From Prevotellaceae bacterium (lineage in GTDB: Bacteria > Bacteroidota > Bacteroidia > Bacteroidales > UBA932): a stretch of 8,984 nucleotides of DNA. This document shows positions 1-6,656 of this stretch, piece after piece. The notes under the pieces are model-generated. The model ran no database searches and had not been told where the DNA came from. It saw only the letters and a program-made list of their open reading frames with translations. The stretch's first letter is position 1. Each line of letters opens with the position of its first letter. The position numbers were made by a program, and so were the translations under genes. The stretch spans positions 1-8,984 of the forward strand of contig JAIRUB010000098.1 of the NCBI GenBank assembly GCA_031254635.1. The letters are read 5' to 3'.

Positions 1-176
1 TGTTTGGAGCATTTTCTCCAATAAGCGGCAATGACTTTATGATGGAATTTCCCGTTTGCAATACAGAAAGATTAGAAATCAGTTCGTTTATTGATAACGC
101 TGCCAATGAAATCAACAAAGACATCGTAATATCCACCTATGTTTATCAAATATATTTTTTATTCATTTTGGAATGA
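1..176 (+). mobile_element. IS630-like transposase remnant (partial, enters from left edge)
   Basis: An open frame (codons starting at base 3) runs in from the left edge and stops at TGA 174-176. Its first part reads FGAFSPISGNDFMMEFPVCN followed by TERLE. This resembles the central DDE-domain segment of IS630-family transposases, where a 'FGAFSP..G..F..E.P.CNT' stretch precedes the second catalytic aspartate. The expected continuation (VLDNGAFHKA-like, then LPPYSPELNP-like) is absent: after about base 135 the frame reads STYVYQIYFLFILE, unlike the family. I infer a transposase truncated at its 3' end by deletion or rearrangement. Its end converges on and slightly overlaps the PLD pseudogene. 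The family call rests on a short stretch recalled from memory, so confidence is modest; an unrelated partial gene is possible. Confidence 0.42.
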
Positions 177-771
177 TATATAATTCATATTTGTATAATT
201 GTTTGCAGCAGCAGCAATTGGAAAGATATTATCGGCATCATCGCGCAATTCAACGTTAAATTCAAAATTGTGTTGCAATCCGCTATCGGTCAAATTACTT
301 GAGCCTGTAATACCTGAGCCGTAGCCGTGAGCGTGTTTCTCTTGTTCGCGAAAAATATAGATTTTAGCATGCAAATTTTGTTTGGGGTATACGCGAATTT
401 GCACTTTTTATTCAATCAAATCGCGAATAAACTGCAACATTCCATCTTCAACCGTTTTATCGTATTTTGCCGATTGAATATCTTTTTTCAGATTTTCAAT
501 GTAGGTATCAACGCTTTTTTTCTCATTTCCTGTAACCTATAAAGAGTAAACCCTTATTATTGGCATCGTAAATCATTTCGTCAATATTGATACCAACTAA
601 CACGCGAATCTCGTCTGCTTTTTCAATAAAGGGTCGCACTCGAAAATAATCTGATGCCCGAAAATATCCCATAAGCGCATCGAAAAAATGAATATTTTTA
701 TACTCGAAAATGCCCTTAATTTTGTTAAGTAAGGTGTTTTCGTTTTCGTTTGTAAAAAATTTTGACGACAT
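159..771 (-). pseudogene. Broken N-terminal part of a PLD-like (helicase-associated) protein
   Basis: Read on the minus strand from ATG 769-771, the protein begins MSSKFFTNENENTLLNKIKG and continues with a GYFRASDYF and a LVGINID motif. This is the usual start of PLD-like-domain proteins often fused to SNF2/DEAD-type helicases. After NNKGLLF the frame breaks near 530-540. Homology resumes in another frame as GNEKKSVDTYIENLKKDIQ through GMLQFIRDLIE, hits TAA at 408-410, then continues in the same frame as KVQIRVYPKQNLHAKIYIF. A PLD half-motif follows: HAK, then GSSNLTDSGL and FEFNVELRD. Skipping one base (about 537) joins the first two pieces, so the gene carries a 1-bp insertion plus a nonsense codon. 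After DDADN the family resemblance is lost and the frame ends at 159; any helicase or C-terminal part is missing. Homologues often sit in restriction or phage-defence neighbourhoods. The lesions are seen directly; the PLD assignment is from motifs. Confidence 0.75.
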
Positions 772-794
772 ATATGTTAATTATTTCTATTTAT

Positions 795-826
795 CAAATT
801 TACAAGTACTTTTATCTTACCGCAAA
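795..826 (-). promoter_or_regulatory. Possible Bacteroidetes-type promoter for the PLD remnant
   Basis: On the minus strand a TTTG (rc of 823-826) is followed after 20 bases by TAAATTTG (rc of 795-802), matching the Bacteroidetes housekeeping consensus TTTG / TAnnTTTG. Transcription would start roughly 15-20 bases before the ATG at 771, as is common in this phylum. A second -7-like TATATTTG overlaps at 823-830. In AT-rich DNA such matches occur by chance, so this is a reasonable but unproven call. Confidence 0.4.
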
Positions 827-899
827 TATAAAATTATTTTTTGAATTATAAAAAAGAAAAAACAACTAACATCCTCTAAATTAAGCTTTCAAAAAAATA

Positions 900-929
900 T
901 TGTTTTTTTAGGTTTTTTTTGTAACTTTG
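900..929 (+). promoter_or_regulatory. gyrB promoter (Bacteroidetes -33/-7 type)
   Basis: TTG at 900-902 and TAACTTTG at 922-929 are separated by 19 bases. The second box fits TAnnTTTG exactly and the first lacks only one T of TTTG. The expected start is around 935-937, giving a leader of about 20 nt before the gyrB ATG. The -33 box sits in the loop and right arm of a perfect A7/T7 inverted repeat (891-897 and 903-909, loop TATTG), with more A-tracts just upstream. I see no Shine-Dalgarno sequence before the ATG, which is normal for this phylum. Confidence 0.65.
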
Positions 930-954
930 TATGTTTTATTAGATACATAAATTT

Positions 955-2937
955 ATGATGGCAGAAAACGAGAAAAACCAAGCTGCAGCAAACTATTCGG
1001 CAGAGAACATTCAGGTATTGGAAGGGCTTGAGGCCGTGCGCAAACGCCCCTCAATGTACATTGGTGACATAGGTTCGCGCGGCCTTCACCATTTGGTATA
1101 CGAGGTAGTGGATAATTCTATCGACGAAGCTTTAGCAGGTTACTGCGGCAACATTGATGTAACCATCAATGAAGATAATTCAATGACCATAAGCGATGAC
1201 GGCCGAGGTATTCCCACGGGCATAATGGCAAAAGAAGGCAAATCGGCCTTGGAAGTAGTGCTTACCGTGCTGCACGCAGGCGGTAAATTCGACAAGGAAA
1301 ACTACAAGGTGTCGGGCGGTTTGCATGGCGTGGGAGTGTCCTGCGTAAACGCATTATCAACTGTTTTAATAGCTGAAGTACATCGCAACGGAAAGATTTT
1401 TCGTCAGGAATATCACAAGGGTATCCCTCAAGGGCAGGTAGAAGTAGTGGGCGCTTCCAACAAAACAGGTACTGTTATTTCGTTTAAACCCGATGCTGAA
1501 ATTTTTGTAAACTCTACAGAATATAATTACGAAATTTTAGCTACCCGTCTGCGTGAATTGGCCTTCCTCAACAAAGGTATCCACCTTCGCATTACCGACA
1601 AGCGCGAAACAGAAGATATTGAAAATAACGGTGCAGAAAAACACTATCGCTCCGATCATTTCTACTCTGAATCCGGCTTGCTCGAATTTGTAGCTTACTT
1701 GGATGGAACGCGCGAAAAACTTACCGAAAAGCCTATTTATTTGGAGTCGGACAAAACCGGTATGCCTATAGAAATAGCTATGCAGTATAACACCGGCTTT
1801 AGCGAAAATATACATTCCTACGTGAATAATATCAACACCATTGAAGGAGGAACGCACCTTTCGGGCTTCCGTCGTGGACTGACGAGTACGCTGAAAAATT
1901 ATGCCGAAAAAAACGGTATGCTGGCCAAGCTTAAATTTGATATTGATCCGGCCGACTTCCGCGAAGGCTTGACAGCTGTTCTTTCCGTAAAGGTTGCCGA
2001 GCCGCAATTCGAAGGACAAACCAAAACCAAATCAGGCAACGGCGAAGTAACCGCAGCCGTATCGCAAGCTGTCAGTACGGCGCTTGATAATTACTTAGAA
2101 GAAAATCCTAAGGATGCCAAACAAATCATCGACAAAATGATTTTAGCGGCTACCGCCCGTCACGCTGCTCGTAAAGCACGTGAAATGGTACAACGCAAGA
2201 CTGTAATGTCTGGCTCAGGCCTCCCCGGAAAGTTAGCCGACTGCTCCGACCGTAACCCTGCAAAGTGTGAATTATACTTAGTGGAAGGAGATTCCGCAGG
2301 CGGTTCCGCAAAACAAGGCCGCGATCGTATATTTCAAGCTATTCTTCCGCTGCGCGGAAAAATTCTGAACGTGGAAAAAGCTATGGAACACAAGGTTTTT
2401 GGAAGTGAAGAAATACGCAATATATTCACAGCGCTCGGCGTAACCATTGGAACTGAAGACGACAGTAAGGCGGCCAACCTCGAAAAACTGCGTTACCACA
2501 AGGTTATCATCATGACCGATGCCGACGTGGACGGTAGCCACATTGCCACCCTGATTATGACTTTCTTCTTCCGCCACATGAACGACCTTATTAAGAGCGG
2601 ATACCTCTACATCGCTACTCCCCCACTCTATTTAGTAGCTAAAGGTAAAGAAAAACGCTACTGCTGGACTGAAGACGACCGTTTGCGGGCAATGGAAGAA
2701 ATAGGCAAGGGTAAAGATAGCGGCATTCATGTTCAGCGGTACAAAGGTTTGGGGGAAATGAACCCCGAACAGCTGTGGGAAACCACCATGAACCCCGACA
2801 ACCGTGTATTGCGGCAAGTAACTATTGACAATGCAGCCGAAGCCGACCGTATTTTCTCTATGCTCATGGGCGATGAGGTTCCACCTCGCCGCGAATTTAT
2901 TGAAACTCATGCTAAATATGCCAATATTGATGCCTAA
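955..2937 (+). CDS. gyrB: DNA gyrase subunit B
   Basis: ATPase subunit of DNA gyrase; with GyrA it introduces negative supercoils in the cytoplasm. The 660-aa product has the full short-form GyrB layout. The N-terminal GHKL ATPase shows EVVDNSIDEA (catalytic Glu50, Mg-binding Asn54), DDGRGIP (82-87, with Asp81 for adenine) and the lid GGLHGVGVS (121-129). The transducer domain has QTKTK, with Lys357 contacting ATP. The Toprim domain has EGDSAGG (Glu444) and DADVDGSH (Asp522, Asp524, Asp526). The C-terminal tail has QRYKGLGEM (594-602) and PPRREFIE (643-650). It lacks the roughly 170-aa insert of E. coli GyrB. The opening, with a long N-terminal segment ending LEAVRKRPSMYIGDIG, is of GyrB and not ParE type as I know it in Bacteroidetes. 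Two tandem ATGs (955 and 958) make the start ambiguous by one codon. No frame damage is seen. It is the first gene of a tightly packed + strand run. Confidence 0.97.
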   Translation: MMAENEKNQAAANYSAENIQVLEGLEAVRKRPSMYIGDIGSRGLHHLVYEVVDNSIDEALAGYCGNIDVTINEDNSMTISDDGRGIPTGIMAKEGKSALEVVLTVLHAGGKFDKENYKVSGGLHGVGVSCVNALSTVLIAEVHRNGKIFRQEYHKGIPQGQVEVVGASNKTGTVISFKPDAEIFVNSTEYNYEILATRLRELAFLNKGIHLRITDKRETEDIENNGAEKHYRSDHFYSESGLLEFVAYLDGTREKLTEKPIYLESDKTGMPIEIAMQYNTGFSENIHSYVNNINTIEGGTHLSGFRRGLTSTLKNYAEKNGMLAKLKFDIDPADFREGLTAVLSVKVAEPQFEGQTKTKSGNGEVTAAVSQAVSTALDNYLEENPKDAKQIIDKMILAATARHAARKAREMVQRKTVMSGSGLPGKLADCSDRNPAKCELYLVEGDSAGGSAKQGRDRIFQAILPLRGKILNVEKAMEHKVFGSEEIRNIFTALGVTIGTEDDSKAANLEKLRYHKVIIMTDADVDGSHIATLIMTFFFRHMNDLIKSGYLYIATPPLYLVAKGKEKRYCWTEDDRLRAMEEIGKGKDSGIHVQRYKGLGEMNPEQLWETTMNPDNRVLRQVTIDNAAEADRIFSMLMGDEVPPRREFIETHAKYANIDA

Positions 2938-3880
2938 ATCAAGAATTATTTTACTATGTACGGCCTTTCTGTTTGCAAGCATACTAGCTACAGCGCAACA
3001 GCAAGAAGAAACCACACAAAAAATAACCCCGCAACAAGCAATTACTGATTATTTCAACGCTATGCCTGTTATCAAAGATACTATTCCTGCCGCTATTATT
3101 GAAGATGATGAAATAGAAGAAGACAATGATGAAGAATTCAGTTTTGACGAATTAGATGAAACTGCAACAAATAATATGGTATTTTTAGATGGTATGTCGG
3201 CAGAAAATATATACAAAATATGGAGTACAGATATAGTAAATCCCTACAACATCCGTTTAACTGATAAGGCTGACACTACTTTGATCGACTTGAGCGGATA
3301 TGTACATCCTACGAACAATGTTGTTACTTCGGAGTTTGGTTTTCGCCGCGGTTACCGTTTTCATTATGGTATTGATGTCCGCCTCAAAAAAGGTGATTCG
3401 GTACTTTGCGCCTTCGATGGTACGGTACGTATTGCGAAGCGGGCTAAAGGCTATGGCTATTGTGTAGTTGTACGCCATCACAACGGATTAGAAACCGTTT
3501 ATGGACATTTCAGTAAATTGGCTGTAAAGCCTAATGAAGAAATAAAGGCCGGCGGACTTTTGGGCTACGGCGGAAGTACAGGACGTTCATCGGGACCACA
3601 TCTGCATTATGAAATTCGCTATTTAGGCATTCCCCTTGACCCGCGCATGATTGTTGATTTCGACAACTACAGCACAAAATCGGACACCATGATGTTGTCT
3701 GCCGCTCATTTTGCCTATGCTAAGGAAATTGAGCAAATTCGTTTTTGGACAGTACGTAAAGGAGATACGCTGGGCAAAATTGCACAAAAAACCAGCATTT
3801 CAATAAGCAAGCTTTGCCAACTCAACAAAATTACGACTAAATCTGTTCTCCGAATCGGACAAAAAATCCGCTATACATAA
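2930..3880 (+). CDS. Secreted M23 peptidase with C-terminal LysM domain
   Basis: Predicted zinc endopeptidase that cuts peptidoglycan cross-bridges or stem peptides outside the cytoplasm. From ATG 2930 the protein has 316 aa and a clear signal peptide: MPKSR, a hydrophobic core, then ATA|Q with cleavage near residue 22. That is why this start is preferred over upstream ATGs at 2909 and 2918 or an extension to 2825, which would bury the signal inside gyrB. A very acidic stretch (about 58-77, rich in D and E) follows. The M23 domain carries zinc ligands His145 and Asp149 (HYGID), His193 (YGHFS) and His224/His226 (HLHYE), so it looks catalytically intact. A LysM domain (about 272-315, FWTVRKGDTLGKIAQ) would bind peptidoglycan. 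The start overlaps the gyrB stop by 8 bp, suggesting translational coupling. Family is clear; whether it acts in growth or division is unknown. Confidence 0.93.
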   Translation: MPKSRIILLCTAFLFASILATAQQQEETTQKITPQQAITDYFNAMPVIKDTIPAAIIEDDEIEEDNDEEFSFDELDETATNNMVFLDGMSAENIYKIWSTDIVNPYNIRLTDKADTTLIDLSGYVHPTNNVVTSEFGFRRGYRFHYGIDVRLKKGDSVLCAFDGTVRIAKRAKGYGYCVVVRHHNGLETVYGHFSKLAVKPNEEIKAGGLLGYGGSTGRSSGPHLHYEIRYLGIPLDPRMIVDFDNYSTKSDTMMLSAAHFAYAKEIEQIRFWTVRKGDTLGKIAQKTSISISKLCQLNKITTKSVLRIGQKIRYT

Positions 3881-3915
3881 CAAATCATAAATAATAGATA
3901 ATAAATCATATCGCC

Positions 3916-4200
3916 ATGGCTATCAGTTTCTTCAAAACTCCCAAACACCGCGTCTTTCAATATACTCCCGTCTATTGGGACCCTGAAAAAGAAGCGCGTG
4001 AAGAGCGGCTGAACCCTCAGAAGAAAGGTATCAAGAGAGGGGATTTCCAAAAAGTTTTGCACAACAATCGGCGGAATGCCGGCGGTCCTATTGCTAAGTT
4101 TTCACGTATAATAATTATCGCAGCGATAGCAACATTATTGGCAGCAATATTTTATTTTACAAAATTTATTGGAATAGTGATGCAACCTTTCACTCAATGA
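3916..4200 (+). CDS. Small conserved single-pass membrane protein upstream of mutL
   Basis: A 94-aa protein of unknown function. The N-terminal half is polar and strongly basic with FFKTPKHRVFQYTPVYWDPE (5-24), a charged KEAREERLNP stretch and a Lys/Arg-rich middle. Residues about 63-88 form one transmembrane helix (IIIIAAIATLLAAIFYF core). Basic residues before the helix suggest the N-terminus is cytoplasmic and only a few C-terminal residues lie outside. As I recall, small proteins with this 'FFKTPK.R.F.Y.P.YYDPEKE' opening are found beside mutL in other Bacteroidetes, so I treat it as a real gene. Its stop overlaps the mutL start in an ATGA, which couples their translation. The 35-bp gap after the M23 gene contains two copies of AAATCATA (3882-3889, 3903-3910) and no terminator. 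No function can be assigned. Confidence 0.82.
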   Translation: MAISFFKTPKHRVFQYTPVYWDPEKEAREERLNPQKKGIKRGDFQKVLHNNRRNAGGPIAKFSRIIIIAAIATLLAAIFYFTKFIGIVMQPFTQ

Positions 4201-6014
4201 TTCAGTTATTACCCGACCATATAGCCAATCAGATAGCAGCCGGCGAAGTAATACAACGCCCGGCTTCCGTTACTAAAGAATTAGTCGAAAACGCTGTGGA
4301 TGCAGGGGCTGCAAGCATTACGGTAATCACCGTAGATGCAGGCCGCACGCTGATACAAGTGGTTGATAACGGCTGCGGCATGAATGTTATGGATGCCCGC
4401 ATGGCTTTTGAACGACATGCTACTTCCAAGATTCTGGAATTTGACGATTTACAAGAACTAAATACCTTCGGTTTTCGCGGCGAAGCTTTGGCTTCCGTCG
4501 CTGCCGTGGCCGAAATACTAATGCTTACCCGTCGTTCGGAAGACGAGGTGGGTACGCAACTACATAGCTTGGCTGGAGAAATACCGCAACAAACGGCTGC
4601 AGCTGCCGCAGTAGGCACTTCCATCAGCGTAAAAAATCTGTTTTACAACATTCCCGCTCGTCGAAAATTTCTGAAATCCGATAGCGCGGAACTCCGGCAT
4701 ATTGTTAATGAATTTATGCGCGTAGCCCTCTGTCATCCCGAAGTGGAAATGAAGTTGACGCACAACACGCAGGAGTTGTACCACCTGCCGGTAAGCAATT
4801 TGCGGCAACGCATTGTTAATATTATGGGCAAAGCCATCAACCAACAATTAATTGATATCCATGTGGAGACTTCTGTTGTGAATATTCACGGCTTCATCGG
4901 CAAACCCGATAGCGCTAAGCGCAATAATAATCAGCAATTTTTCTTTGTTAATAACCGTTATTTTCGTAGTCCTTACTTCCAGAAAGCAGTAACTACTGCT
5001 TACGATCGTTTGTTGGCTTCCTCAGATATTGTTCCCTCCTTTTTCGTTTATTTTGAATTACCGCCTGCCAACATCGATGTCAATATTCATCCTGCAAAAA
5101 TCGAAATTAAATTTGAAGATGAGCAAGTTATTTTTCAAATGCTGAATGCTGCTATCCGCGAGGCTTTGGCGAAATATGCCGTAGCGCCTTCCATCGATTT
5201 TGACACCGAAGGGGCGCCTGAAATACCGGTAATACACAGGGGTATGCCCATGCCGGTAGCACCTAAAATAAACTTCGACCCAAAATTTAACCCCTTTGAA
5301 GAAAACACAGAGCAACATTCAAGTTTCAGAGTACCAAATGACAAAGTCGATAAAAACTGGCCAAAACTCTACGAGGGCCTTCCCCGTCTCTCCCCTGACA
5401 AGGAAACTTTTTCATCTCAAGAATTTAACTCTCAACTCTCAACTCTCAACTCTCAATTTATACAGCTTCGCGGCAAGTACCTGCTAACGCCGGTAAAATC
5501 GGGCGTAATGGTAATTGATATCCGCCGCGCCCGCCAACGCATCTACTACGAACAGTACATTCGTTTATTAGCCAATCACCAACATGAGTCGCAGCAACAG
5601 ATTTTTGCCGAAACCATTACCCTCAAACCCGAAGATTATTTATTGTTAGAAGGAATATTCGACGAACTGCAACTGCTGGGTTATGATATTAGCGCATTTG
5701 GCAACAATACTATAGTCATTAATGGGTTACCTGCAAATATACCTCTCGTAGATATCCATGAATGGTTAGACGAGCTTTTGGTTGAACTGCACGAAGCTAC
5801 GCTTAATTTAAAAGAAAAACGGCAAAACATCTTAGCTGCTTCCTTGGCAAAAACAGCGGCAGGACATGCTGTAGAAGCGCTGAATCCTGAAGAAGCACAA
5901 GCTCTTATTGATACACTTTTTGCCTGTGAAAATCCGGCTATTTGTCCTTCCGGAAAACCGGTTACCCACATTATTTCCATAGAAGAATTAGATAAAAAAC
6001 TGCTCAAAAATTAA
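4197..6014 (+). CDS. mutL: DNA mismatch repair protein MutL
   Basis: Couples MutS mismatch recognition to strand removal in the cytoplasm. The 605-aa product has a complete GHKL ATPase domain: ANQIAAGEV (10-18), KELVENAVDAG (catalytic Glu28, Asn32), DNGCGM (57-62), FERHATSKI (71-79) and GFRGEAL (92-98). The transducer region includes NIPARRKFLKS and ends about FELPPANIDVNIHP. A variable linker (about 340-420) precedes the C-terminal dimerisation domain, which resumes at QLRGKYLLTPVKSG. In nicking MutLs this domain has DQHA(X)2E(X)4E, ACR and CPHGRP motifs. Here the matching positions read DIRRARQRIYYE (441-452), AKT (551-553) and CPSGKP (583-588), so metal-dependent endonuclease activity is doubtful. 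The linker contains four AACTCTC repeats (5427-5454, residues 411-420) whose copy number sets the frame; with four copies the gene is in frame and full length. The start at 4197 matches the family N-terminus. Confidence 0.97.
   Translation: MIQLLPDHIANQIAAGEVIQRPASVTKELVENAVDAGAASITVITVDAGRTLIQVVDNGCGMNVMDARMAFERHATSKILEFDDLQELNTFGFRGEALASVAAVAEILMLTRRSEDEVGTQLHSLAGEIPQQTAAAAAVGTSISVKNLFYNIPARRKFLKSDSAELRHIVNEFMRVALCHPEVEMKLTHNTQELYHLPVSNLRQRIVNIMGKAINQQLIDIHVETSVVNIHGFIGKPDSAKRNNNQQFFFVNNRYFRSPYFQKAVTTAYDRLLASSDIVPSFFVYFELPPANIDVNIHPAKIEIKFEDEQVIFQMLNAAIREALAKYAVAPSIDFDTEGAPEIPVIHRGMPMPVAPKINFDPKFNPFEENTEQHSSFRVPNDKVDKNWPKLYEGLPRLSPDKETFSSQEFNSQLSTLNSQFIQLRGKYLLTPVKSGVMVIDIRRARQRIYYEQYIRLLANHQHESQQQIFAETITLKPEDYLLLEGIFDELQLLGYDISAFGNNTIVINGLPANIPLVDIHEWLDELLVELHEATLNLKEKRQNILAASLAKTAAGHAVEALNPEEAQALIDTLFACENPAICPSGKPVTHIISIEELDKKLLKN
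5427..5454 (+). repeat. Four perfect tandem AACTCTC heptamers inside mutL
   Basis: The unit AACTCTC occurs at 5427-5433, 5434-5440, 5441-5447 and 5448-5454 with no mismatch. It is followed by AATTTA and preceded by GAATTT. The repeat encodes NSQLSTLNSQ in the MutL interdomain linker. Because the unit is 7 bp, any change other than a multiple of three copies shifts the frame. With three copies the new frame stops at TAA 5485-5487 (427-aa product). With five copies it stops at TGA 5516-5518 (442-aa product). Both lose the C-terminal domain. Confidence 0.97.
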
Positions 6015-6024
6015 TTCGTAATTT

Positions 6025-6651
6025 ATGTTTAACAATATTCCACCTGTAGTCAAAAATCTCATCATCATCAACATATTGATGATGGTAGCCATGTCTATAA
6101 ATGAGAATTTCATGCTGGAAAAATTTGCCCTTTTCTATCCCGCATCGCCGTTTTTCAAGCCCTACCAATATATTACCTACATGTTTATGCATGGCGGGTT
6201 TGCCCATATTTTTTTCAATATGTACGCTCTTTTTCTCTTCGGTTCGGTATTGGAACGGGTATGGGGTGGTAAAAAATTCTTTATTTTCTACATGATTACC
6301 GGCTTAGGCGCTGCCGCATTCTTTACTTTTGTCAATTGGTTACTAACTACCGGTTACACTCCCGCAGAATACATCGATTTGTTGAGGACACCCACGGTTG
6401 GCGCTTCCGGCGCTGTTTTCGGCCTCTTGTTGGGCTACGGTATGTTATTCCCGAACTCTGTATTGCAGCTTATTTTTCCGCCCATAGCCATTAAGGCAAA
6501 ATGGCTTGTAATCATCTATGGAGGATTAGAATTAGTGTTAGGCTTCGGTTTCCCGGGCAGTAAAATTGCCCATTTTGCCCACCTCGGCGGCATGCTCTTT
6601 GGCTTCATCCTCATTAAATATTGGAACAAAAAAGGACGAATGTATTTTTAA
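6025..6651 (+). CDS. Rhomboid-family intramembrane serine protease
   Basis: Predicted polytopic inner-membrane protease that cleaves transmembrane substrates within the bilayer. The 208-aa protein has the six-helix core. Key motifs are MHGGFAHIFFNMYAL (His61 and Asn65, oxyanion region), the LERVWGGKKFF loop, VGASGAVFGLLLGYG (nucleophile Ser128, GxSG) and AHFAHLGGMLFG (catalytic His186). All catalytic residues are present, so it looks active. The loop between helices 3 and 4 (about 104-124) is longer than in E. coli GlpG. It starts 10 bp after mutL and ends 5 bp before the next gene's start, so it is probably co-transcribed. A rhomboid next to mutL is, as I recall, a recurrent arrangement in Bacteroidetes; the substrate is unknown. 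Confidence 0.93.
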   Translation: MFNNIPPVVKNLIIINILMMVAMSINENFMLEKFALFYPASPFFKPYQYITYMFMHGGFAHIFFNMYALFLFGSVLERVWGGKKFFIFYMITGLGAAAFFTFVNWLLTTGYTPAEYIDLLRTPTVGASGAVFGLLLGYGMLFPNSVLQLIFPPIAIKAKWLVIIYGGLELVLGFGFPGSKIAHFAHLGGMLFGFILIKYWNKKGRMYF

Positions 6652-6656
6652 CCCTT

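Noticed and set aside
327..542. Plus-strand open frame of 71 codons
   Set aside because: It lies opposite the PLD remnant, which explains the coding signal there; the product has no recognisable motif.
891..909. A7/T7 inverted repeat as a transcription terminator
   Set aside because: It sits upstream of both divergent genes, has no GC in the stem, and overlaps the gyrB promoter; nothing ends there.
1537..2019. Minus-strand open frame of 160 codons inside gyrB
   Set aside because: Antisense shadow of a highly conserved gene, with no motif or start signal of its own.
2825..2929. N-terminal extension of the M23 gene back to 2825 inside gyrB
   Set aside because: It would place about 35 residues before a clear signal peptide; the added residues are just gyrB read in another frame.
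955..2937. parE instead of gyrB
   Set aside because: The N-terminal and C-terminal wording (long opening before LEAVRKRPSMYIGDI, ending AKYANIDA) fits GyrB of Bacteroidetes; ParE of this phylum opens differently.
3882..3910. Two AAATCATA direct repeats between the M23 gene and the small membrane gene
   Set aside because: Short and AT-rich, easily due to chance; no promoter or operator pattern accompanies them.
4229..4624. Minus-strand open frame of 131 codons inside mutL
   Set aside because: Ser/Ala-rich shadow opposite the conserved MutL ATPase domain; no independent evidence.
5296..5487. Plus-strand open frame of 63 codons overlapping mutL
   Set aside because: Not a separate gene; it is the alternative frame through the heptamer repeat and matters only as the tail read after loss of one repeat unit.
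6621..6656. Upstream ATG for the EEP gene
   Set aside because: It overlaps the rhomboid coding end and adds twelve residues of no family character; ATG 6657 gives a normal start before the first helix.
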